A DNA stretch of 64,000 bases from positions 5,114,001-5,178,000 of the forward strand of contig JBAIZL010000376.1 in NCBI GenBank assembly GCA_036971475.1, read 5' to 3'. Source of the stretch: Prosapia bicincta. Taxonomy: Eukaryota; Arthropoda; Insecta; Hemiptera; Cercopidae. Each line of letters begins with the position of its first letter. Positions within the stretch are counted from its first letter, which is position 1. The notes under the pieces are model-generated. The model did not search any database, was not told the origin of the DNA, and was given only the letters and a program-made list of their open reading frames with translations. The position numbers and the translations under genes are program-made. Shown here in pieces: positions 54,151 to 64,000 of this stretch.

Positions 54151-55870
54151 GCTACGCAAATTTAGTTAAATAAGCAAATCCAGTCTGTGCTACTAATTTT
54201 TTTTAAGATTTTTAAAATTAATTGTTATTTATTTTACATTTCCCTTCACCTAACATTTTTTCGTAACTATGAAATGTTCTCTTTTAAATAAATTCTAACC
54301 TATAAAGATTTATTTAAAAACTTTGAGGTATTGGTTAACAATCCTTCAATTTTGCCTACTTTAAAACGTAAAGGATGAATAAAAAGTGTGAAATCTGTAG
54401 ATTATTTACGAGTCACTATTTTGAGTAGTACAGTATTTCCCCTATCGTAGGATTGCCTTTAGGCAATTGTAGTTACTTGTAAGGGCTTTTCTTTGGCCAC
54501 GAGATGCTATAATATTCCCCTATCGCTAATACAGGGAGACTTATCCAACTATATCTGACCGTTACCCATTCTTCTTTCTACAACGGGTGTAACGGGTAGA
54601 CACGTTCTAATGCCTTCGATTGAAAGAGGGTATATTTAAGTCTAAAGGAATGTGATCCTCCTATTTCCTTACCAGGGTGTTCATGCCCCTACATTACTCA
54701 TACAATTCGAAGGCGAAATAGGGTGACTGAAACAACAACAAAATAAAATCATCAACATATATGTCTATAAACTACATTGAAGAGAGCTTGGGTGTTTACA
54801 ACACTGCTAAGAGGCTGTAGAATGATGTGGCGACCACATAAGAAAGTTGATGTAAAAGTATAGTATGAGATAAGTCTTTGCAAGGTGACTTGAAGAAAGA
54901 GTTACGCACGTGTCGAAGATAAAAGATGCTAGGTAACGTTCAGTTGTAGGGGCGAACATCTGTTACTTTTGTAAACATCTCTTCAGTAAGTGAACTGTTG
55001 GCGTAAACGTATGTGGGTAAAAATAGAAATAATTTCAAGTGTGCGTGCCTAGCGGAACTAGCCTAACAATATATAAAACAAGTAGTATAATATAAACAAT
55101 AAGTTTTTAAAGTCAACTCCTACTTAGGTCAACAATGAAAAATTGTATTTTAGTTTATAAAGTAACATAACCTATGCGTTAAACAGCTGTTCTACCACAT
55201 TACCTATAACTTAAAATCAGCTGTTGTATGAAATCATGTTTATTACTTATTCTAAGCCAAATGGAAGGAAATAACTATATTGTAAACCTTGCCTTTTTTG
55301 TGATAAGTTTTTATCTCATATAAAACTACAATGAATTCATTATTAAATTTAATTAATTAATTAATATTTTAAAAACTATATTATCATTAAGTGTCATCCA
55401 CTACAAGTTTTAAAAAAATGTATATAAACTTGAGTCGATGGATAAAATATTTGGTTAACAATTGAAAATTTGAGCAAGATTAATATAATATAAGGACAGT
55501 GTGAGTTAATAGAAGGAATTGAATCAAGTTAATTCTCTAGTGAACGCGTATTTAATCTTCAGAAATAACCATCAGGTCCCCACAATAACAAAAGCTTTAT
55601 GTTACTATGTTTGACGGATCCTCACATTTGTATGCTGTGTAGTCTCATCGGGTATGATTTAATTTGATTATAAATAGAAGTTAATTATGTATCAGCAATT
55701 TAAAAATCCAGCTAAAGTGCCAATAATGCCGTTTATTTCATGCTCAGTTATGCTTTTAAGGACTTTCTCCAAGAGGTACATATGTTACAAAATTTGCTCT
55801 TCTACGGCTTAGTTGGTAATTTGAGGAGTTCTGTCTTGTAGCGCGCTGTATCATTATCAACCTATATGCA
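54151..55870. other. AT-rich noncoding stretch
   Basis: No gene recognised. The patch 54430-54720 repeats the phrase ATTCCCCTATCG twice about 90 bases apart but has no further structure. Confidence 0.45.
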
Positions 55871-55880
55871 TTTCTTATTC

Positions 55881-56990
55881 TTAGCGCCTCACGAAACTCG
55901 TCATCGAACCATTCCTCACCACGTCTCCGAAATTCCTCACTGTCTTCGAAATTAATCTGTTAATTTTTGACCACTTTACTTCTATTTCTGTTTTCTCATT
56001 TTCAATACCCTCTTTTTGTAACACTTCTAACATTTTTCTATCACCCAGTTCTCTAAATCCTTCTAATATGTCCGGATCTTTAAATTTTTCTAGATTCCAG
56101 TGCCTTCTTTTATATAATTTCTCTTGTCGCAAGCATGCCAGTCGTTTTTTATATTTAATTTTCACCAAAAAGTGGTCTGAGTCACAATTTGGGCCTCTGG
56201 CCGTTCTGACATCAGTCACTGAGGAAGAATGGCGTTTTGAAATGAGTACGTGATCAATTTGGGTTAATGTGCCATTTGGTGCTTTCCAAGTTCCAATGTG
56301 TATTTTTCTGTGCGGAAAGCAAGTACTTTTTATTATCATGTTGTTTGCTTCAGAAAATTCACACAAATGTTTACCATTGTCATTCGTTATATTATGAAGT
56401 GAGTAGGTTCCAGCAACAGTTTGTGTGAAATTCTCCTTGCTCACTTGGACGTTTAGATCACCAAGTATAATTTTTGTGTGATATTTTGGACTATATAGAA
56501 GAGCCCTTTTTAATTGATGGTAGACAATATTTTTTCATCTTCATCACTGTCTTCAGTTGGTGAATAGGCAGAGATCAAAGTTGTATTTCTAAATTTTCCC
56601 CTCAAGCGCATCTTGCATATTCAATAATTAATCGGTTTGAATAGCAATACACTACGGCATAGTCTCTTTGTAAGCATGAATCATGTTCCTCTTTGTCCAT
56701 TTTTTGCTGCTCCACTGCACAGTATGGTATATTCTTTCTTGTCAAGTCTACCTTGCCCTCCCCATCTAGTCCCTGTAGGGCCACTGCGTCAATGTTAAAT
56801 TTAAATAGCTGTTCAGCCACTTCAGTCATTCTTCCAGGCGTAACATTGTTCAAACATTCCATGTTGCTAAAACCAAGTCCGAGTCCCGTTTTCTTTTACC
56901 TTTTAATCCATCATTTATTATTACATTGTTTGGTTTCGTAACTAGATTTTTTTACGATGTAGGGTTGTTAGCCATACGCTCAACCACTAA
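55881..56990 (-). pseudogene. RTE-type LINE endonuclease relic
   Basis: Two readable stretches on the minus strand. 56862-56602 reads MECLNNVTPGRMTEVAEQLF and NIDAVALQGLDGEG (the QE catalytic region altered to QG). After a gap with [19 protein letters not shown] text, 56444-55881 reads NNMIIKSTCFPHRKIHIGTW, LTQIDHVLISKRH, RTARGPNCDSDHFLVKIKYK. The SDH catalytic motif is intact and the catalytic Glu seems lost. This is the endonuclease of an RTE-clade element, as in the proteins named craniofacial development protein 2-like. No RT follows. Confidence 0.8.
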
Positions 56991-57390
56991 CTGGTGGGCC
57001 AGGTCATTTTTTATCAGGGTTTCCATCCCCTAGCTGGGTTGCTTTCTCTGCAGCTAAGAGCCCAAGCTACCCTTGTTTTTATTTTGGAGTTCACTCTGCT
57101 AGTCTTTGGGGTCCGCTTCCAAACAGTGCAAGAGAGCACAGGGTAGTGCTTATTTGATGGCGGCTCTTACTCGCCATGCCACAACATCGTCAACGGGTTA
57201 TGTGGTATTTAATACGTACGATCGTGCCAATGATTGAACGTCCACCCCTGTTGATGTTGCCACCTCTGGTCCGGGGCTGCTTATTTGGAATCCTTATTCG
57301 CAGCTAACCTACATATCCGTGGGCCACTCTACTATCCGTCACCTGTGGACCCGCCCAGTAGCCGAGGTAAGCCCTGGGAGTACTATCCTC
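56991..57390 (-). other. 5' region of the RTE-type element
   Basis: GC-richer sequence upstream of the endonuclease, ending with a module (57268-57390) shared with the 5' end of LINE I (53200-53327). The shared phrases include CTAACCTACATATC, CACTCTACTATCCG and GTGGACCCGCCCAGT. Probably a 5' UTR. Confidence 0.55.
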
Positions 57391-57399
57391 TAACGGGGT

Positions 57400-57960
57400 G
57401 AAAAATGGTTCCTACCCGTTACCCCCTCGAAAGAACCCCTTATTGCTCCCTATGGAACTCGAATCCCTGTATTCCCCTATTGAAAGCACGTATTTTCTCC
57501 AATGGAAGCCCTTATTATCTCTAAGGAGCTCAAGTCCCTATTTTTCCACACGGAACTCAAGTCCCTAATTCATGCCATACGGAACTCAAGCTTATATTAT
57601 CTCTAGGGAACTGAAGTCCTTATTTCTTCATCTGGAACTCAAATTTCTATTTACCACTATGGAACGCAAACCCATTTTATATCTAAGGAACTCAAGCTCC
57701 TATAAGTCCGTTTGGAACTCAAATAGTTATATGGAACTCTAGCCCCTATTTCTCTTATAGAACACAAACCCATATTCTCCCTATGGAACCGAAGACCTTG
57801 TTTCCCCTTATGGAACTCAAACCCACATTCTCTTTAGGGAACCAAGCCTCTATTTCTTCCTATAAAACCTAAAGCCCTAATTTTACTTACTGAACTGAAA
57901 CTCCTATTCTTATAAAATTCAAGCCTCAATATTTCCCTGTGGAACTGTAAAAGGTTTTCC
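57400..57960. repeat. Degenerate tandem repeat, unit about 34 bp
   Basis: Some fifteen units of the type CTATGGAACTCAAGCCCTTA followed by TTCTC and similar. Units vary in length and sequence, so this is an old array. Confidence 0.8.
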
Positions 57961-58900
57961 CTATCTATGACTTGCCCTATCCCCTTTAAAGAAGAATATA
58001 CTCTAAAGTATATTCTAGAGCTTAACTCTAAAGTCACTTACATATATGATAATTGTATATAATATCTACATACTTTGTACTTTAGAAATCATCAAAAGTT
58101 ATCTTGATAAAGGTATTACTGATATGCCAAAGCCACGCCAAAAACGCCTGTTTTCTTGTAGATCTTGATCGATTATACAATTAACCTTTATCTGTGCTAG
58201 AATGTTTGTCAACTCTCAAATTTACCGTAGTATTGTGTATTCTTTATTGTCAGGTCTCCTAATCTTTGGAGTTTTATAAATACGTCAGACAAGTAAATCA
58301 CGTGACATTAAACTCTATTTTGTTTGAAATAAATAATAAGTCTCATCTATGGCAATACAAGAAAATGTGGATTTTTATCACAATAATTTGTGTGTGTATA
58401 AATCCATTAAACTTTACTATTGGTAAAGTTTCAATATCAAGCTTGACATCACTAGATGAAGCCATATTTGTATGGTGCTCTAAGTTTAACGAAGTAACAA
58501 GGCAAATAATAAGAGAAGCAATATAGACATATAAAGTACAACTGATTCATGCCTAAAATTAGTTTCTGGAACGTAATTCAAGGCTTGCCAAAGAGCCGTT
58601 ATCTTCTCTAGGCTTATGGTTATCCTTTCCACAGACTTATGTTAATCAAAAGCAGTAATTAAAACTTTATATAGGCCTATACTATTATAAAAGATGGAGA
58701 TAAGAAGACTAAACAATGTTAACATGATAACTTCTATTATTATTGATTAGTCAACTTTTCATTATTATCCGTGTGTGTAGGCTTAGACCTACACATAGAA
58801 AACTTGAAAGAACACAGTGAGGGAAATGATGGAGAGTAATCATGAGTAGACTTAAAACTTCCTCTCTGCGAAATAGTTCAAGGATGGAGTCGACTTTTTA
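57961..58900. other. AT-rich stretch, nothing recognised
   Basis: An 86-codon open frame at 58266-58526 has no recognisable motif. No repeats seen. Confidence 0.45.
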
Positions 58901-58926
58901 TTACTTTTTAGGCAGGTTAATGTAAA

Positions 58927-59480
58927 ATCGAACTCAACACAATAAAATTCATAGCCTATAGAAACGGATACAAACACAATCTGATAGATAACATGATAGG
59001 CAAAAAAACACACCACACTACAAAAAAAACATCGCACACATAACACAACAAACAACTATAACACAAATACAAAAATACATAACATTAACATAACACAATA
59101 CATCACAAAAAAATAGCTTCCTCATTCTGCAAACTAAAATACAAAACAACATTTAAAACACCAAACACAACTAAAAAAATACATGCGCAGTACAAAAACA
59201 CACCACAACAAACACAACAGGGCAGGAAAATACTAGATAACATGCAACGACTGCTCCAGCTTTTACATAGCTCAAACAGGGAGAAACTTTACCGCACGAT
59301 ACAAGGAACACATAAAAGACTTTTAAAACACACAACCCAAATCAAACTTCGCCATATACATACTAGTCACACTACACACATACACAAATATAGACACTAA
59401 TCTAAAAACCCTGCATTACATAAAAAAAGCAATAAACTAAACGCACAAAAAACTACGAGATATAGTCTAAAACGCCACAA
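58927..59480 (+). pseudogene. Penelope-like element relic: linker, GIY-YIG nuclease and tail
   Basis: 58927-59043 reads IELNTIKFIAYRNGYKHNLI then DNMIGKKTH, the conserved linker (IAxxNGY) of Penelope-like elements. Next come KYITLT and, after a frameshift, KIASSFCKLKYKTTFKTPN. The nuclease is at 59240-59324: TCNDCSSFYIAQTGRNFTAR then YKEHIKDF and a stop, with YIG changed to YIA but the Arg and KEH context kept. The tail NIDTNLKTLHYIKKSNKLNA follows at about 59385-59450. Multiple stops and frameshifts are present. Three terminal-type repeats lie just downstream. Confidence 0.8.
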
Positions 59481-59619
59481 AAACCATCCGCGGTACATTC
59501 TCTATGATAAAACACATTCACAATCAAACACTATATTTGAACACATAACTTCCAACTACTCTTTGAACAATACCACACCAAAGAACGTCAATACAACACA
59601 TCTCAGTAAAAGTCTTGGC

Positions 59620-60000
59620 CGTGACTCACAGCTTTGAACAATGCAATGAACTAGCCGACACGCGTCTGTTGAAAAATATCAGTAAGTAGTGGTATTTTTT
59701 GCGAAGGGATGCCAGAAGTAGTAAAAACCTTAAAATGATAACTGGAGAGATAATTTTAATACTTGCAATTTTTGTGTTGTACATATGAGTGTTTTCTTAT
59801 AAATTACACTTTTGGTATCAACGTGGCAAAAACTCTACTACTTACTGATATTTTTCAGCAGACGCGTTTCGCACTAGGTCAGCGCATTGTTCAGTGATGT
59901 GAGTCATGGAAAACACTCTTGAACAATACACTTATCTACGCGCCTGCTGAAAAATAACAGTATGTAGTGGTTTTTTTTGCCAATTCGATACCAAAAGTGT
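59620..60000. repeat. Three copies of a PLE-associated terminal repeat (direct, inverted, direct)
   Basis: The unit (GAACAATGC, CTGACCTAGTGCGAAACGCG, TCTGCTGAAAAATATCAGTA) occurs forward at about 59630-59700, inverted at about 59835-59905 and forward at about 59930-59990. Older copies sit at 38997 and 40690. GAAACGCGTC matches the helix III end of type I hammerhead ribozymes, but the CTGATGA strand is replaced by CTGACC. Confidence 0.7.
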
Positions 60001-61035
60001 AATTCGTTTTAAATTAATTTTTCTGGTTTTTCATTTCAATGAAATGGGTTTCTGTCATAAACATGAATGCTTTACAAAGTTTCCCTTATGTTTAACGTAA
60101 AACTAAAAATCTATTACAGAATAATCTTGTTGGTTGCCATGACTACCGAGAATAGCACGGAATCCGTTCAAAACCTGTTTCGCCCGAGTTCGCCTCCTGT
60201 GTCACGGCAGATGCCGACGAAAATTGAAAATATCTCACAATAATAATTCTGTAAATAAAATTATAACAGTAGACAGTGAAGGAACTTAGTTCTTAATTTT
60301 ATAAACTTGGAGCTCTAGTTCAAAATTACTGAAACAATTTCATAGTGAAAAGTTACTAGTGACTTAATATGGCATCTTAATATTGGTTTAAACGTTTAAA
60401 TGCTTTAAAATTAGATTTGTTGTTATAATTTCTTTCAAATTTCTTTCTCGCAAATCTCACAAAAGTGTTGAACCTCTAAATATTCTTACAAAAATAAACC
60501 GAAGAAAACATTTAATTACTTATATTTCTCATTAAAAAGTATCTAAAAAAATCTAATTTTTTCTTGAAGTTTTCTAGTATATATTTTTACATGATAAAAT
60601 TTGGAGAGAATTATTGTCAAGAGTGATTGAATAACATTTAATTAACAGAAAAGGCAATTTAGACACTTGTACCGACATCCACAGAATTAACATGAAATGT
60701 TCTTTTGTCTATGCTTTATAATAGTATACCTCTGGGTAGCTAAAAATTATAGAATATTTCAATTTTGTTTTTAGAGTACCGGGAGGCCTAGTTTCGCTCG
60801 GATAAGACAGGAAATTTATAGTAAGTTATTAAGTAATATACAAAAATTTCTTTATTATATACACAACATAAACCCCATTTTAATACACAATATATCAAGT
60901 TCCATACCGTTCGGGTTGTCTGTTGGCATTGGAAGAGCATTGGAGCGATTGTTCAGAAAATCTTTCCAAACTTCGTTGCGGATGTGTGTGGGACTGGATG
61001 GCGGGAAAAATAGAGTTCCATAAGGATAACATGGT
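60001..61035. other. AT-rich stretch, nothing recognised
   Basis: No gene or repeat recognised. Confidence 0.45.
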
Positions 61036-61039
61036 AACT

Positions 61040-61550
61040 CTAAGATCCACTGGGGCGGAATCACTAACTTTCCCAAGGTTAAGACCGGTGTCAATCGATT
61101 TTTCATGGCCAATAACCTAAAAAAGAAATAAAAAAATCCTTGAACAAAAAAAAGGTTTGTTCGAGGTGGGAACTCTAGGAGCCACAAGGTGAGGCCGGTG
61201 CCAATAGATTTCCCGTGGCCGAAAACCCCCCAAAAAATAAAAAAAGCCTTGAGCGAAGAAGGATGAGCCACTGGGGTGGAATCCATAATTTTCCAAAGTT
61301 TGAGACCGGCGCCAGTCAATTTCCCGCAACCAAAAACCCAAAGAAAAATGAACAAAATAAAAAATTCTTGGGAAATAAAAGTTTGTCCGAGTCCGTGCTT
61401 AGTTCCATGGAGAACATGGAGACTCTAGGAGCCACTGAGGCAGAATCCCGAATTTTCCCAAGGTGAGACCAATGCCAATCGGTTTTCCGTGGCAGAAACA
61501 CAAAATAAAATAAATAATCATTGGGCGAAAAAAGTTGTCCGGGTCAATGC
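61040..61550. repeat. Degenerate tandem repeat, unit about 110-160 bp, four copies
   Basis: The phrase GACCGGTGCCAATCGATTTTC, with changes, recurs at about 61083, 61193, 61305 and 61467. It is preceded by GGGGCGGAATC-like and followed by A-rich AAAAACCCAAAAAAATAAAA and CTTGAGCGAA. The frames here on the minus strand (60855-61355) are by-products. Confidence 0.8.
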
Positions 61551-61598
61551 TTGTTTTATAATAAAGATTTCGCGAAAATAGTTTTCAAGGTAGCCTAT

Positions 61599-61942
61599 CA
61601 GGGGCGGCTTCAAGTTTTATTTTTTGGATAGGGTCAGTATAGAGGAGTCGTGACTACCGGGTGTGAGGAGGTCTAACACTTTAACCAGAAATTGTTTAAA
61701 ATTTAAATGGTATGTTTGAGGGAATTTTTACTTTCAGGGCAAATAGATATAATAAGCTAAACAAGAGAGCGATTGATATTTTATCGTTGCTTGGTGCATT
61801 CTAAATTTCGCTATAATATTACAAGCATTTTTTTAAAATTTCATATGTATAATATTTATCTTTTAAAATTATTGACAATTAATAAGGATTATAACAAATA
61901 AATATAAAAAAGTATGGTAGGCCCGGGCTGGAGCCGCCTCTG
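61599..61942. mobile_element. Second hAT-type MITE, degraded
   Basis: Left end CAGGGGCGGCTTCAAG and inverted right end CAGAGGCGGCTCCAGC (13 of 16 match), the same type as at 46019-46607. The flanking octamers TAGCCTAT and TACCCATT match at only five positions, so the target duplication has decayed. The interior is AT-rich and noncoding. Confidence 0.65.
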
Positions 61943-61950
61943 TACCCATT

Positions 61951-63850
61951 ATAGCGAATTTGGAAGATCTTTTGTTTTCTTCTTAAAGAACCGTTTACAT
62001 GTCACGTTATATAGAAGAGCCCTTAATTTTTTCAGTATGTTTTTATTTTCATAATTTAGATTGTATATACCTACTGAAACGTAATATTTTGCGATTCACA
62101 AAACAGTCAAATTCAATTATAAAACTACTTATAGCGGTCGTTTTTTAAACACGTCTTGTTATTAAAAATTTAATCAAGCTTGAGTTTTAAAAATATTATT
62201 TACAATAAACTTTACAATGTAAATTCATCAGTTTTTTTTCTGTTGTTTAATCGTAAACAGAATGCCCTTGTGAATAGTACGTATGCTTCATCAATACGGG
62301 GAACGTGCGAGCATGTTCTGTATCGACTGTGAAACTGCAACACAGATGTCGTCACCGCGAGATAAATCACGGCTGTCTAAATATTTAAAGATAATGGCCT
62401 AAACGTGACCGGTCAGCTGATCCACGATATGAGAACGTTGATGATCTTCCAGTAAATTCGACGCAACTATTCCAGTCCGTTGAGTTTGCAATATGGCTCT
62501 GGCACTTTGAACCAGAGGCTTCGGGAGAAAACGTTTATATTGTGTGTTGTGAACGCAATGAAAGGTTACATTTCTTAAGATATCAATGAAAGAAATATTT
62601 AATGAATGACAGTAAGATGGAAAGGCACAAAAACGTAGAAATAGTAACAAAAAACATTTAAAAAAAAGTCAAATAACTGATGCATCCGCTGCTAAAAGAA
62701 CTTTTATTTAACCTTTATGTACATTTCGTTAATGCATAAATTTGCAAATGTAATTTTTGTAAATTTAGTGTAGGATGGCGACACAATTCGATACAATCAT
62801 TCATGACAAACGTTTTTAATACAAAAGTACAATTTTCAACAAAATATAATTTTTGCGAAAGTAATTATACTAATTGGTTAAAAACAATATCAGACAAGGA
62901 TTTTAAGAAAAAAATAGAAAAGTAGGCCTACTCAATGTAAAGTTCTTTCTAAGAAGTCATGATTAAAATCTAATGTAATTCCAGTTAAAATTAAATGGTA
63001 AAGATTTAAATTTAAAAAATTAAAATGATGAAAAAGAATGAAAAATGAACAGATAAATTGAATAAAAAAGATGCAATAGAAATAAAATATAAAAGTATGA
63101 CAAAATATGATAATTATCGGACTTGAAGTTTGAAATATAGTCTATTAAAACTTCTATATTAGTTACTTAGAAATTTTTTAACTTGTAATTCAAATGAATA
63201 CTAAAAATTAACTAATAAACATATAAGGGGAGGGGTAATAAAGAAGGGGTGTAAACTTAGATTATTCATTCCGACTCTCCAGGGCTTGCTGTCAGTGCAT
63301 AGTACTATGTGGGGGAGTGATAACATGTTTGAGCAGTCATAAATCTAAAATGGGCAATGATAAAAATAACTTATTTATCCAAACGAAAAGTATTTCATGT
63401 AATCTTAACATTGAACCTTATTATCATGTTTTAACTTATTATTTTTTCAACATTTGTAAATTATTTATATTATAATGCATATATAATATATAATATAATA
63501 TATATAATATATTTCCTCTGCATATAAGATTTGGCCTGTTACTTATGTGAAGTAGGTATAATACATTATATAAATATGTAGAGTAATAGGTACGTGTGAC
63601 TTTGCTGCGGTTACTGTTAATAAATATATAATGTTTGACCATCTTTCCACACCATGCGTGAACAATGAGCTTCAAGATTTTTAGAAAATATTTTTACCCT
63701 TGTATTAAAAAAATATATTTTCATTCAATATCTGAAGATTATTAATACACAATATCAAGAGCACAGTGGTACAATATATTACAATGAAAATAATGGAAAG
63801 AACCCCAATACTACAAAAATAATCGAAAATAACAAATAAAACAAGTTACT
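61951..63850. other. AT-rich stretch, nothing recognised
   Basis: No gene or structured repeat seen, apart from a short ATATAATATA run near 63480-63515. Confidence 0.45.
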
Positions 63851-63860
63851 TAAGATTAAA

Positions 63861-64000
63861 CCCTTATGTACATTTCGATGACCATGTATCATCATCAGAG
63901 GGTCTTATTACAAAATTACAATCTAATAAACAAGGAGTTACAAACTAGAGTGATCATCACTCTAGTGACGTAGAGATTATTGTTTGCTAGATTGTAATTT
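63861..64000. repeat. Foldback element cut by the window end
   Basis: The left arm starts CCCTTATGTACATTTCGATG at 63861 and contains ATTACAATCTA (about 63915). The complement of the latter ends the window (TAGATTGTAAT at about 63988-63998), so the rest of the right arm lies outside. On the minus strand it carries CTGATGA (63898-63892) and GAAA (63876-63873), like the palindrome at 41491-41704. Confidence 0.75.

Noticed and set aside
60855..61355. 166-codon minus-strand frame
   Set aside because: It spans a degenerate tandem repeat and has a repeated FFYF/PPK-like pattern; no domain seen.

Overview
The window is eukaryotic repeat-rich DNA, most likely from an arthropod and probably an insect. 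It holds RNase H-bearing non-LTR retrotransposons (LINEs), an R1-type reverse transcriptase relic, RTE-type and Penelope-like (PLE) relics, small hAT-type elements, very long microsatellites and AT-rich foldback repeats. I recognise no host protein-coding gene, tRNA or rRNA. Nothing indicates a bacterial origin, so operons, ribosome binding sites and CRISPR do not apply. Species and exact LINE clades cannot be settled from sequence alone.

Region 1 (1-20753) is a LINE mosaic in which every recognisable piece lies on the minus strand. Read 5' to 3' along that strand it contains: an ORF2 C-terminal scrap (20650-20748); a 574-bp (TG)n tract next to (CG)n; an RT fragment that lost its catalytic motif (19438-19996); an ORF1 fragment (18775-19437); element E, a deletion derivative with ORF1 fused to the ORF2 tail (16766-18774); element D, with a good ORF1 and an ORF2 whose RT core is triplicated in frame (9369-16765); element B, almost intact (3372-9368); and element A, a near-identical 5'-truncated ORF2 copy that begins in B's poly(A) tail and runs off the window start (1-3374). 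ORF1 is an RNA-binding Gag-like protein with three CCHC knuckles. ORF2 carries endonuclease, reverse transcriptase and RNase H. Together they would form the ribonucleoprotein for target-primed reverse transcription. B and A look recently active; E, D and the fragments are broken.

Region 2 (20755-31300) begins with a plus-strand R1-type RT relic. It continues as a roughly 9-kb field of AT-rich inverted repeats built from a few recurrent modules: one with a CRE-like octamer, one with a roughly 75-bp unit, and palindromes carrying a hammerhead-ribozyme-like core. A PLE tail is embedded in it.

Region 3 (31790-46000) has a decayed minus-strand LINE with endonuclease, RT and RNase H, a plus-strand RTE-type endonuclease relic, a minus-strand PLE relic with a GIY-YIG nuclease, a 104-bp-arm palindrome, a compound (CT)(CA) microsatellite and long AT-rich stretches in which I see nothing else.

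Region 4 (46000-64000) has an hAT-type MITE with an 8-bp target duplication, an older relative of the Region 1 LINE, a 79-bp tandem array, and a 93-bp minisatellite split by a LINE insertion flanked by a 12-bp target duplication. It also has an RTE-type endonuclease relic sharing a 5' module with that insertion, degenerate tandem repeats, a plus-strand PLE relic with three terminal repeat copies, a second hAT-type MITE, and a foldback cut by the window end.
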